This document shows positions 9,216-18,600 of a DNA stretch of 64,000 nucleotides, in pieces. Below the pieces are notes generated by a model. It searched no databases, was not told where the DNA came from, and saw only the letters and a program-made list of their open reading frames with translations. This DNA comes from Sphingomonas faeni (GTDB taxonomy: Bacteria; Pseudomonadota; Alphaproteobacteria; Sphingomonadales; Sphingomonadaceae), in the NCBI RefSeq assembly GCF_003053745.1, contig NZ_QAYE01000002.1, positions 62,001-126,000 on the forward strand, read 5' to 3'. A program made the translations under genes and the position numbers. The stretch's first letter is position 1. Every line of letters starts with the position of its first letter.

Positions 9216-10180
9216 GCGACCAGCCCGGCGGATCTCACTGGTTGCCGTGTCGCCTGCGGTAGTTCGGCGAGCAGGGGCGTCAACCAGGCGGCGATCTCGG
9301 CGAGTTCCGCGGTACGATTCGCGTTCAGAGCCTCGAAGGGCAGTGTATGGAGAACCAGGCAGCCGACGATCTCGCCGGTCTTCCGGTCGGGCAAGGCGAT
9401 CGCGGCGACGCCGACACCGTCGAGCGCGTGCCGATCGCTCCGCTTGGCGACATGCAACATCCGTTTGTGCCGCTCGATTCGCTCCAGCAGGGACGCGGGC
9501 AGGACGTCGCGCCGTCCTGCGGTGACCGGCCCGCGGAGCCAGGCACGCGCCTCCCCGCCGGTGACCCTGTAGCAGGTGAAGTCGGCGGTCCGCGCGGCAA
9601 GCGCGACCAGTTCGCCGATCGCGCCGCGCCGCTCTGCCCGGTCCTCCGAACCGAGCCGCGTCGCCGTCTCGATCGCATGGCCGACGGTATGCGCCTCGGT
9701 TGCGATCTGGACCTGCAACAGGCGATTGGTCTGCGACAGCGTCGCGAACGCGTCGGTCAGCCGCGCCAGATTGCGCGTCGCGACACGGCCGCGCCTTTCC
9801 AGCCGATCGTGACGCCCGGTCCGCATGATCGTCACTTCGCCGATGATCCCCGCCACGACGAACCACATCAGCGGCTGAAGCGACAGATGGAACAGGTGGT
9901 CGAGGTAATCGCGTTCGCCTGGGGTGTCGTGAACGTTGGCGAGCCAAAGCCCCGATGCGATCACGGCTGCGAGAACGCCGGGGCCAGTCCCATACGCCAG
10001 CGCCATCACGAGGACCGGCACCCAATAGGGGTTGGGATGGACGTGCGCGAAACCGGTGCCGCCCGTCAGCCACCAGTCGAGTGCGACCAGCGCGGCGAAG
10101 GCAAGCGCGATCTCCCCCGCAACACGCGCGGGGCGTCGCCACCGGCTCTGCCATTTGCGAACTTGGTCGTCGTCGGTCAC
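9212..10180 (-). CDS. pelD: PelD-like inner-membrane GAF protein lacking the GGDEF domain
   Basis: 322 aa from a GTG overlapping the preceding stop (GTGA). Four hydrophobic segments lie between residues 18 and 117 (EIALAFAALVALDWWLTGG, VPVLVMALAYGTGPG, LAAVIASGLWLANV, LMWFVVAGIIGEVTI). A helical linker follows, then a GAF-like domain (about 175-300: TADFTCYRVTGGEARAWL, VAAIALPDRKTGEIVGCLVL). P. aeruginosa PelD (about 455 aa) continues into a degenerate GGDEF domain whose RxxD site binds c-di-GMP. Here the protein ends right after GAF. The only RxxD (RLTD) is in the linker, not a GGDEF I-site. How c-di-GMP would control this complex is unclear. Confidence 0.85.
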   Translation of the reverse strand: MTDDDQVRKWQSRWRRPARVAGEIALAFAALVALDWWLTGGTGFAHVHPNPYWVPVLVMALAYGTGPGVLAAVIASGLWLANVHDTPGERDYLDHLFHLSLQPLMWFVVAGIIGEVTIMRTGRHDRLERRGRVATRNLARLTDAFATLSQTNRLLQVQIATEAHTVGHAIETATRLGSEDRAERRGAIGELVALAARTADFTCYRVTGGEARAWLRGPVTAGRRDVLPASLLERIERHKRMLHVAKRSDRHALDGVGVAAIALPDRKTGEIVGCLVLHTLPFEALNANRTAELAEIAAWLTPLLAELPQATRQPVRSAGLVA

Positions 10181-11652
10181 TGCGTATCCCCAAGGCTGCG
10201 CGTCAGCAGCGCCCGTGCGTAGAGTTGGCGACCCGAAAAGCCGGGGCGTGCGATCGAGGTGATGCCGCCGCTGCCCTCGACCCGCCATGCCACGCCGATC
10301 GGTGCGGCGATTCCCAAGCTGGCGGTCGGCCCGTCACCACCGAACCTATCGACGGTCCAGCCTGCCAGTGCGGTCATCTGCACCGTACCGAGCGCGCCGC
10401 TGAGCAGGCCCTGGACGGTATGGTTCTCTCGCGTCGCGAGCGGGATGATGGCCAGGCTGTCCGCGCCGAGTTGCAAACGCTGGACGTATTCGGCCTCGAA
10501 CCGATAGGTCAGGCCGAGCGCGGGGAACTGGCGACGAATGAGATAATCGACCCCGCCGCTCGCGACGACGGTGTCGCTCGCGCCGTTGCTCCCGGCGAGC
10601 CCGTAGCGGTTCGCGCCGATATCGCCTTGCACGACGAGACCCGGAGTCAGCCGATAGGTCACCCCGAGCAGGGAGCGCGACAGATACCCGCCTGCCAGCA
10701 CCTGCGCCGGCGTCGAGTAATCGGGCATGTGCCGGGTCAACGTCACGCGAAACTGGGCATCGGCGGACCCCGCGACTGCCTTGGCGCCGCCCCCGGTGAC
10801 GCCGTCGTCGAGCGCTGCGGAGGCGAGCAGCTGGACGCGGACTGCGCCGTCGAACGCTGCGGCCAGCGAGGCATCGACGATCGTGTCGCCGGTTCGCACG
10901 GTCTGCGCGTCCGTGCCGACTCTGCTGACGACGTGGCGGAGGCCACCACCGGCGGCGAAGGTATCGCCGACCGCCGCGTCGATCCGTGCGGCGAACTCCG
11001 CCTGCGACAGGTCGCTGCCGTCGCGCGCGGTGACGCCGATGCTGGCGGTCCCCGGTGCGGCGGCGATGGCGCGCCGTGCGGTCAGGTCGTCGGCGGCGAG
11101 CGCACGGTAATCGCGGGCCGCGCCGCGCACGTCACCGTCGGCGAGACGCGTGTCGGCGAGCATGCGCGCCGCGCGTGGGTCGGTCGGATAGCGTTTCGCC
11201 AATTGCGTCGCGGCGCGTCGTGCCGGCCCCGGATACCCGGCCGCGGCATCCGCCTCGATCGCGGTCAGCGCGGCATCGGATGCGGTATCGTCGGTGCCCT
11301 CGGCGAGCGGTTCGGTCGAGGCCGGCGGTGAGAAGGTCACCGCGACCGTTGCGCCCGCCTGCCGCCACGACATCGACCAGCCGGCGGCGGGACGCAGGAC
11401 GAGGCTGTCGTCGTTCCAGCGAAGATCGCCGATCGCATCACCCGCCGCCTCGCGGAACGCGGCGATCCGGTCGGCGGTCATTGGCTGGTCGAAGCGCGCG
11501 ACCAACTCTCCATCGCGGTCCTCGATGCGGACAACGGCTTGGTCGGGCCAGGCGAGTATGGACTCGGGAACGACGACCCGACTGTCCGCGAAGACGGTAT
11601 GGGGAACGGTCAGCGCGGGCGCGTCCGTCAGACAGAGAAACAGCGCGATCAT
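10177..11652 (-). CDS. pelB: PelB C-terminal half as a separate gene: outer-membrane beta-barrel porin
   Basis: 491 aa. A short hydrophobic N-terminus is followed by a beta-rich region (PDQAVVRIEDRDGELVARF), a short TPR-like stretch (AAAGYPGPARRAATQLAKRY, about 155-210) and about 260 residues of alternating beta-strands (YLSRSLLGVTYRLTPGLVV, ALGLTYRFEAEYVQRLQL) ending YARALLTRSLGDTQ. This matches the C-terminal porin of PelB, through which the polymer leaves. In P. aeruginosa PelB is one ~1193-aa chain. Here the TPR half is the preceding gene, joined by an ATGA overlap. If the signal peptide is functional, the barrel is exported independently. Confidence 0.82.
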   Translation of the reverse strand: MIALFLCLTDAPALTVPHTVFADSRVVVPESILAWPDQAVVRIEDRDGELVARFDQPMTADRIAAFREAAGDAIGDLRWNDDSLVLRPAAGWSMSWRQAGATVAVTFSPPASTEPLAEGTDDTASDAALTAIEADAAAGYPGPARRAATQLAKRYPTDPRAARMLADTRLADGDVRGAARDYRALAADDLTARRAIAAAPGTASIGVTARDGSDLSQAEFAARIDAAVGDTFAAGGGLRHVVSRVGTDAQTVRTGDTIVDASLAAAFDGAVRVQLLASAALDDGVTGGGAKAVAGSADAQFRVTLTRHMPDYSTPAQVLAGGYLSRSLLGVTYRLTPGLVVQGDIGANRYGLAGSNGASDTVVASGGVDYLIRRQFPALGLTYRFEAEYVQRLQLGADSLAIIPLATRENHTVQGLLSGALGTVQMTALAGWTVDRFGGDGPTASLGIAAPIGVAWRVEGSGGITSIARPGFSGRQLYARALLTRSLGDTQ

Positions 11653-13370
11653 TGCGCCAGCACCGTTCGGGCACGCCCGGCCTGGCCCTGTGCGATCAGG
11701 AGGCGCGCGTGCAGGGCGGTAAGCGATCGGTCGCGCGGGGTCTCGGTGCGCAGCGTCTCGACCAGCGCCACGGCCTCGCCCCGACGACCGAGCTTTTCCA
11801 GAATCTCCACGCGAGCTTTGCTGGCGGCGGGCGTCTGGGCGAGCGCGCGGTCCAGCCAGGGTCGTGCCGCACGCTCTCCTCCGATCCGTGCCTGCACGTC
11901 GGCCATCAGCCGCAACGCATTCAGGTCGGTCGGATCGCGCGCCAGATGCTGGTCGAGCCACTTCGCCGCACCCTTGGCATCGCCTGCATTCCTCGCCGTC
12001 CAGGCTAGGTCGAGCTGATCCCGCGGCGCCGCGACCCCGGCTGCAACGCGCCGTTTCGCGATCGTCGCCGCTTGTGCCGGGTCGATCTTTGCGGGGGCTG
12101 CGGCGGATAGCGCGGCGACCTGCGCGGGATCGAGCGAGCGGCCGTCCAGCAACGAGGTCAGCACCGCACGACCGGCGGTATCATTGCCAGCCGCGCGGGC
12201 CAGCGACAGCCGCATCAGCATCACGTCGGTCTGGCTCGCAAGCGGATGCCGCGACAGGAACGCCAGCGCCTCGCCCGGACGATCGCGCTCGGCATAGCGC
12301 GTCAACCAGGCGCGCTGCTGGTCCGCGCTGCCCTGCAAACTTTGCTGTTTAAGCCAGGTGAGATCGTCGCCCCCCGGCCGCGGCCCCATCAGGTACAGCA
12401 GGCGCTGAGCGGCTGACGCGGTCGGTGACTGGCCGGTCGCCGCCCGCCGCAGTACCGCCATCGCATCGCCGCGGTAACCCGACGCGAGCAGCCGTTCCGC
12501 CTCCCGCTCGGGTTGCGCGCCCGGCGCCGCAGCACGCGCCAGCAGTTCGGTACGCAGGCCATCTCGGTCGCCGGCCTCGGTCAGGATCATCTCGCGCGCG
12601 GTCGCCCGCTGCTCGACCGGCAGATAGTCGGCTGCCCTCAGCCCTGCCGCGGTATCCTTCGCGCGCGCCGCGACACGGATAGCCAGCCAGGGATCCGCCG
12701 CCCGCCAGTTCGCGGTCGTCGCCTTGTCGAGCAATGCGATCAGGTCAGTGCGCCCAGCCTTGTCGGCACGTTGCGCCAGATCGAGCGACAGCGCGGCATC
12801 GGGCGGCGGGATGACGTGGTTCGCCGCTGCCACGATCACGAGGTCGGGCCGATCGATTGCATAGGCCGCCGCAACGATATCCGCAGCCGCCACCGCCCCG
12901 CGCGTCTGGGCCGCCTGCGCGACGAGCGCGGCCGCATCCGCAGTCCGCCCGGTTTGGCGCAGAAGATCGACACGCAGCCGCCACGTCGCTGCCGCCCCGC
13001 CGTCAGGCCGTGCCGCCAGATAGCCGAGCGCCACCGTCGGCCGCTTCGCTGCGATCAGGTCATAGGCGACCTGCAGCGTCGACACCGACTGGCCCTCGGC
13101 GATCAGTTGCGCGGTCAGCGCGGCAAGCGTCGCCGCATCGGCAGTCGCGATCTGCGCCGCGATCGCCGGATGCGCAGGCGGCAGCGCAGGCGGGGATACC
13201 GGTGCGGACGGCATCGAGCTGCTCGCCGCAGGCACAGGCTGCGCGCGGCGCTCGGCGTGGCGAATCTCGCGGTCGTTCGGCAACAGCATCAGCCCGCCCG
13301 CGAGCAGACCAAGCCCGGCAAGGGCAGGCAGGATGATCGCGAGACGTCCGCGTCGGCGGTCGATCCTCAT
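11649..13370 (-). CDS. pelB: PelB N-terminal half as a separate gene: membrane-anchored TPR scaffold
   Basis: 573 aa with one N-terminal membrane anchor (LAIILPALAGLGLLAGGLMLL, residues 10-30) and a long periplasmic array of TPR-like helical repeats: LQVAYDLIAAKRPTVALGYL, AYAIDRPDLVIVAAANHVIP, LDLAWTARNAGDAKGAAKWL, RDPTDLNALRLMADVQAR. PelB in P. aeruginosa begins with the same layout (anchor plus many TPRs), binds PelA and guides the polymer to the barrel. The start overlaps the GH114 stop by one base (TGATG) and the stop overlaps the barrel gene by four. Together the two halves total 1064 aa, close to a full PelB, so this is a split, not a loss. Confidence 0.82.
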   Translation of the reverse strand: MRIDRRRGRLAIILPALAGLGLLAGGLMLLPNDREIRHAERRAQPVPAASSSMPSAPVSPPALPPAHPAIAAQIATADAATLAALTAQLIAEGQSVSTLQVAYDLIAAKRPTVALGYLAARPDGGAAATWRLRVDLLRQTGRTADAAALVAQAAQTRGAVAAADIVAAAYAIDRPDLVIVAAANHVIPPPDAALSLDLAQRADKAGRTDLIALLDKATTANWRAADPWLAIRVAARAKDTAAGLRAADYLPVEQRATAREMILTEAGDRDGLRTELLARAAAPGAQPEREAERLLASGYRGDAMAVLRRAATGQSPTASAAQRLLYLMGPRPGGDDLTWLKQQSLQGSADQQRAWLTRYAERDRPGEALAFLSRHPLASQTDVMLMRLSLARAAGNDTAGRAVLTSLLDGRSLDPAQVAALSAAAPAKIDPAQAATIAKRRVAAGVAAPRDQLDLAWTARNAGDAKGAAKWLDQHLARDPTDLNALRLMADVQARIGGERAARPWLDRALAQTPAASKARVEILEKLGRRGEAVALVETLRTETPRDRSLTALHARLLIAQGQAGRARTVLAQ

Positions 13371-14245
13371 CAGCTCGGCTCCGGGACCAGTCGGTCGAGC
13401 GCCAGCGTCGCGACATAGGGGCGGAACCCCGCCGCCCGCTCGCGCGCATACAGTGCTGCGACCTGCTTCGTGTCGGCCGGATCCCAGTAATCGAGCGTCA
13501 TCAGGCCCAGCGCAGGGTTCCGGGCCTTGGCCGCACGCAGGCGGCCGGCTTGCCAGGCCCAGTTCGAATCGCTGAGCAATTCATGGCGCTTGGTGGCAAA
13601 ATTCCACCGCGACGCCATCGCTTCGCCGAGCAGGTAATCGATCTTCGGCGCGACGTCGGGCAACAGCGCATAGCCGCGGTTGAGCATGATGCGCATCCTG
13701 GGAAAGCGCGCGCGGACGGCAGCGATCAGCGTCACGCCGGCGGCCACCATGCCCTTGTTGGCCACCGGATCCTGCCGCTCCATCGCTTCGGCGTTGTCCA
13801 TCGTATCGATGAAGATGCCGTCATAGCCGAGCGCCAGGATCGCGGGGACGAGCCGGTCGAGCACCGCCGCGCGCCACGCCGGATGGCGCAGGTCGGCCAG
13901 CCGCGCGTCGGGCCAGTTGGGGTTGGCGGCCTTGAGCGCCCCGGCCTTTTCGAGCGCGGCGAAATACGGTCGGCCGCGTTCGACCTCGCCGAAGCTGACA
14001 TAGCCGAGCAGGATGCTGCCGGGGCCCCGGAGCGGCGCGATCGGGCGCGCATGATGCGGCTCCAGCACCAGCAGCGCGCACATCCTAGCCAATACCGGAT
14101 CGGTCGTTGCGCCGTAATCGACGCCCCAGCGCAGCGCGGCTTTCGCGGACGGCTTGGGCGCGGCATCCGACCGAGACCGCATGCCAAGAGTTAGGGCGGT
14201 TGCACCCAGCGCTAGCATCCGCCGCATGATCTTCCTGCGCGGCAT
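13370..14245 (-). CDS. pelA: PelA N-terminal half as a separate gene: GH114 endo-alpha-1,4-polygalactosaminidase
   Basis: 291 aa with an Arg-rich signal peptide (MPRRKIMRRMLALGATALT) and a GH114-type TIM barrel: LRWGVDYGATTDPVLARM, ILLGYVSFGEVERGRPYF, the conserved LGYDGIFIDTMDNAEAM (probable catalytic Asp) and DYLLGEAMASRWNF (probable catalytic Glu). In PelA this domain cleaves partly deacetylated Pel in the periplasm and is fused to a deacetylase in a ~948-aa protein. Here it stands alone and the deacetylase is in the RTX gene two places upstream. The ATG at 14245 has AGGAAG eight bases upstream; a GTG at 14263 overlapping the pelG stop is an alternative start. Confidence 0.88.
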   Translation of the reverse strand: MPRRKIMRRMLALGATALTLGMRSRSDAAPKPSAKAALRWGVDYGATTDPVLARMCALLVLEPHHARPIAPLRGPGSILLGYVSFGEVERGRPYFAALEKAGALKAANPNWPDARLADLRHPAWRAAVLDRLVPAILALGYDGIFIDTMDNAEAMERQDPVANKGMVAAGVTLIAAVRARFPRMRIMLNRGYALLPDVAPKIDYLLGEAMASRWNFATKRHELLSDSNWAWQAGRLRAAKARNPALGLMTLDYWDPADTKQVAALYARERAAGFRPYVATLALDRLVPEPS

Positions 14246-14259
14246 ATCCGTACTTCCTG

Positions 14260-15657
14260 TCACAACAGACGCCCTCCGTGCCCCACGACCGAGGGATTGT
14301 TGCCGACGAACACCAGGTAAGTGAGGTTGACCGTGGCCTCGGCGACCAGCGCCATGCCGACCGACGCACCGACCACCGCGCCCGCCATATAGCCCCAGCC
14401 GAACGCGGCAAACCCCGCGTCCCATTGCAGCAGCGTCGCGACGCCGCTGCCGATCGCGAACGCGGTCCAGGTCAGCAGGATCCGCCCGAACAGGTCGTAA
14501 TAAGCGAGCACGACCGTTGTCGCGATCACCACGAGGTGGAAGACGGTGCCGAGCGAGGTCTGGCGGAACGCGAAGATCGCCCGCGCGTCCGCGCCGATCA
14601 ATTCGAACAGCGGCACGGCGAACACCCAGGCGAGCGCGGCGACGAGCGCCTGCACCAGCAGCATGATCCGCAGCCCGCCGAACATCGTCCGCGCGAGTTC
14701 GCTGCGCGCCTCCTCGATCCGTTGCAGCGTCGACGTGCCGGTACACCGTACGATCATATCGCCGAACGCGCGATCGAACCGAGTTTCGGTGACGATCAGC
14801 AACAGCGTCAGGCCCGGCACCATCGTCAGCAGCCCGAGAAAGCTGCCCTGATCGTTGATCGGATTGAGCCGCAACAACCCGATCGCGCGGATGCTGTCGG
14901 GCCCCTCCCACAACAGCAATTTGTCGATCCAGATTGCAGCGACCCCGGCGATGCCCGCCGCCGCGACGATCCACGCGAGCCGCGGCGCCATGGCATCGCG
15001 CGCCGGCAGGACGGGCGGGGCGGAGAAATGCCGCCGGATCACGATCATGATCGCGGCCAGCGTCAGGCCGATTCCGCCGGCGATCACGCCGAGCACGACG
15101 ACGATTTCGGGCGTTGGCAGGAGCCACAAGATCAGCGTCGAAAAGCCGATGCCGAGCAGATAGGCGAGGGGGATCGCGCGGTAGCGGCGTAGCGCGGTGA
15201 GCAACGGCGCGGCGATCCAGACCTGGGTAAGCCAGGCGACGATCAGCGTCGCAAGCGCGGCCTCGCCGAACGGAAGCTTTCCAAGCGTCCCGAACACCAC
15301 AGCCCCGATGCCCAGCGCGATCGCGCCACCGATGGCGAGGGCGACCAGCATGATCCCCGATACGCCGCCAGCATCGCGTGCGAAAATCCGGTCCGCGACC
15401 ATCCGCGTTGCTAGAATGCCGACGGGTGCCGCGGCGAGTGCGGACAGGCTGAACGCATAGACCAGGATCGTCTGCACCGTCCGCGCGCCATCGGCACCGA
15501 GATGCGCGCCCGACCAGTGGTTGAGCATCGCCATCGCGACCGCGGTGATGAGCCACGGTCCGGCGCTGATCACCGCACCGAATGCGGCGGCGCCGACGAT
15601 CCCGCCGACGCCGCCCTCACGCGCGGTTTTCGCTAATTGGAAGCCTATGCCCGCCAT
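14260..15657 (-). CDS. pelG: PelG, Wzx/MATE-like inner-membrane transporter of Pel
   Basis: 465 aa (P. aeruginosa PelG about 456) with about twelve hydrophobic segments along the whole length. It opens with the characteristic PelG start MAGIGFQLAKTAREGGVG and contains AFGAVISAGPWLITAVAMAM, in keeping with the MOP/polysaccharide-flippase family. PelG with PelD, PelE and PelF forms the inner-membrane synthase that makes and moves the Pel chain to the periplasm. It follows the RTX gene by 24 bases, and its GTGA junction leads into the GH114 gene, so it sits inside the operon. Confidence 0.93.
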   Translation of the reverse strand: MAGIGFQLAKTAREGGVGGIVGAAAFGAVISAGPWLITAVAMAMLNHWSGAHLGADGARTVQTILVYAFSLSALAAAPVGILATRMVADRIFARDAGGVSGIMLVALAIGGAIALGIGAVVFGTLGKLPFGEAALATLIVAWLTQVWIAAPLLTALRRYRAIPLAYLLGIGFSTLILWLLPTPEIVVVLGVIAGGIGLTLAAIMIVIRRHFSAPPVLPARDAMAPRLAWIVAAAGIAGVAAIWIDKLLLWEGPDSIRAIGLLRLNPINDQGSFLGLLTMVPGLTLLLIVTETRFDRAFGDMIVRCTGTSTLQRIEEARSELARTMFGGLRIMLLVQALVAALAWVFAVPLFELIGADARAIFAFRQTSLGTVFHLVVIATTVVLAYYDLFGRILLTWTAFAIGSGVATLLQWDAGFAAFGWGYMAGAVVGASVGMALVAEATVNLTYLVFVGNNPSVVGHGGRLL

Positions 15658-15681
15658 AACACTGCTGGCCTATGCCGCGGA

Positions 15682-18600
15682 CTACATGAAGAAATCGTTT
15701 GCAGTCAGCACATGATGCCCGGTCAGCGCGATCGAGAAGTCGGCGGCCGAACCGCTGTCGGTATTGCCCTCGACGACGGTGAATTCCTTGCCGCCGATCA
15801 TCTGGTAGCTGTAACGGAGCTGCCCCGGTGCGGTGAACTTGCCGGTCGTACCGATGAAGCTGAACGCTTGGTCGCCGCGCGCGAACAGCGACGTGTTCGC
15901 GTCGATCATCGACAGGTCGATCTTGTCCTGCCCGACGGTGAAGTCGGTGATGACGTCGCGCGCCGACGACGTCAGGCTGTCGCCCTTCACTTCGAAGCGG
16001 AAGATGTCCGCGCCTGCGCCGCCGGTCAACGTATCCATGTCGTCGCCACCGATCAGGATGTCGTTGCCGTCGCCACCGTTGAGGATGTCGCGACCGTCGC
16101 CACCGATCAACGTATCGTTGCCCGCACCGCCGTTGAGCGTGTCGTGGCCCATGCCGCCGATCAGGCGATCGTTGCCGCCCAGCCCGTTGAGCACGTCGTT
16201 GCCCCAGCTGCCGTCGAGCACGTCTTGTTCGCTGGTGCCGTTGATCGTGTCGGCGAAGATCGTGCCCGTCTTGGTGATGCCGACCACGTCGGTCACGCCG
16301 ATCGTCAGCGTCTGCGTGTCGATCGCGCCACGCGCGTCGGTCGCGACCACGGTCACGCCGTAGATGTTGTCGCGGTTGGCATCGGTCGGCGCCTCGAAAT
16401 CGGGTGCGGTCACGAACTTCAGCACGCCCGTGGTCGCGTCGATCGAGAAGTTGGCGCCGTCGCCGCCAGAGCCGATCGAGTATTTGATCGAATCGCCCCA
16501 GACGATGTTCGCGTCGGTCGCGGTGATCGTGGTCAGCGCGGTGCCGTTCTCGGCGATCGACAGCGCGCCCGTGGTGCCGCCGCCGAACGAGGTCAGCACC
16601 GGATCGACATTGGCCTGCTGGCCGATCTTGACGTCGTGGACGCCGATCGCGCCGAGATCGATCGTCAGGATCTCACCGATCTGGCTGGCGATCGTGCCAC
16701 CGCTCACCGTCGTCCAATCGGTCCCCGGCGCCTTCAGGTCGACGGTGACCTTGCCTTCGCCCTCGACCGTGAACGTAAGGTCGCGGCCGTCGCCGCTCAG
16801 CGTCGTCAGCGTCGCACGCATCGGCAGCGCGGTGATGTGCGTCACGTCGTCCGCGACCGCGCCCATCGTGATAGCATAGGTGCCGCCCGCTTTCGGCAGG
16901 AACACCGTGTCCGCGTCATAGGCGTACCAGTTGGCGACATTCTTGATGACCTGGCCGTTGCTCTGGCCGTCGACGTCGAGCGAGAAATTGCCGGTGGTCG
17001 CGCCAACCGTCGCGGTGATCGTGTTGCCGACGACGGTCGAGCTGATCGTCGTGTTCTGGAACGCGCTGACCCGGCCTGCCAGATCGGCGAGCGTCACGAA
17101 CTCGACGCCAGCCGCCGCTGCCTGTGCGACGAAGGTCGTGAACATCTGCTTGGTGTACAGGCTGGTCGCGCCGTCGGCGGCCCACATCGTCGGGCCGTAG
17201 TCATGCCACGGCCACACGATGACCGGTGCGTCGGCACCGGCGGTCAGCGCGCCCAGTTCCTTCGCCCAGATCGCGCTGGCCTCGGCGACGGTCTTCTTCT
17301 GGAACTCGATCAGCGAGAAGTCGAATGACGTGTTCGGCGCCAGATACACCTTGTCGTCGGCGGCGTTCTGCGGCGTCATATAGCCGATCGCGTTGGGATA
17401 GCCCGCACCGACGCCCGAATAACCGCCGCTGAGATACGTCACGTATTTCAGGATTTCCTGGCTCGTCGCGATCTGCTCGGGTGCGCCCGGCACCGCGGCC
17501 CCGCCGACCGTCACGGTCTTGCCGAGATAGGCGCTCAGCTGCTTTTCCAGCTCGGTCCGCGACTGGCCGAATTCGAACGCGATCTGCGCATCGGTCAGCA
17601 GGTTGGTGTCCATCGGATGCGTGTAGCTGTGCGTGCCGATCTCGTTGCCCGCATCGAGCAGCGCCTTGTAGACCGGCAGCGACACCGCCCAGTCGGTCGC
17701 CTGGCCGTTCGCCGGATCGTTGCCGATGTTGACGTAATAGCTGCCAACGAAATTATAGTTCGTCTTCCACTCGGTCAGGATCGGCAGCAGCTTGTTGTAG
17801 ATACCGGGCGCGGTGCCGGCCGGATTGACCTCGTCGATCTGCTTGCTCTGGTCCATGTCGACGCGCGACGCGAACAGCCCCGACTGACGGGTCATCTGCA
17901 GCCCGACCGACAGGCCGTCGCCGTGGACCGAGTAATCGATCGCCTTCTGCAGCAAATTGTCGTCGGCCATCACCGCTTCGCTGGAGAACAGCACGTTGCG
18001 GCCCCCGGTCTGCGTCGCGATCGCTGCCGAATAGGTCTGGCCGTTGATCGTCTCGGTCGCGATCGTCGTGCCGGTCCCGCTGACGCTGGTGAACGCATTC
18101 CAGCCGACGCCGGTATATTGGCGGATCACCTGTCCGTCGCTGTAGCCGTCGAGCACGAGGTGCGACGCATCGCTCGCCTTCACCGTCACGTCGGCGGGGA
18201 AGCCACCGGTCACGCGCGTGGCGTCGAACAACAGCTTCATCCGCGAATAGGAATCGCCAGCGAGCGCGGTGTTGTCCGCGCCGTTGGTCATGAACTCGCC
18301 TGCCGCGACCAGGCCGATGCCGAACTGCTTGGTCGCCTGTTCCAGCGTCTGGGCGATCAGGTCCGCCTTGCCCGCCTCGACGTTGCGGAACGACGGGAAG
18401 ACGATCGTGTCGTACTTGGCGAGCGTCGCCAGGCTGGTGAGGTCGCCTTCGGTCAGGATGTCGAACGGCACGCCGGCCTGCATCGCCTGGGACTGCGCGG
18501 CCATGAACAGCTGCGAATAGGCGGTCTTGCTGAAATAGGCGTTGGCGGTCGAATCGGACCAGACGATCGCGATCCGGTGCGACGCGTCGGCGACGATGCC

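Noticed and set aside
14246..15556. 728-aa open frame joined to the GH114 gene
   Set aside because: Its N-terminal 400+ residues are the pelG region out of frame. A signal peptide and AGGAAG mark the true start at 14245.
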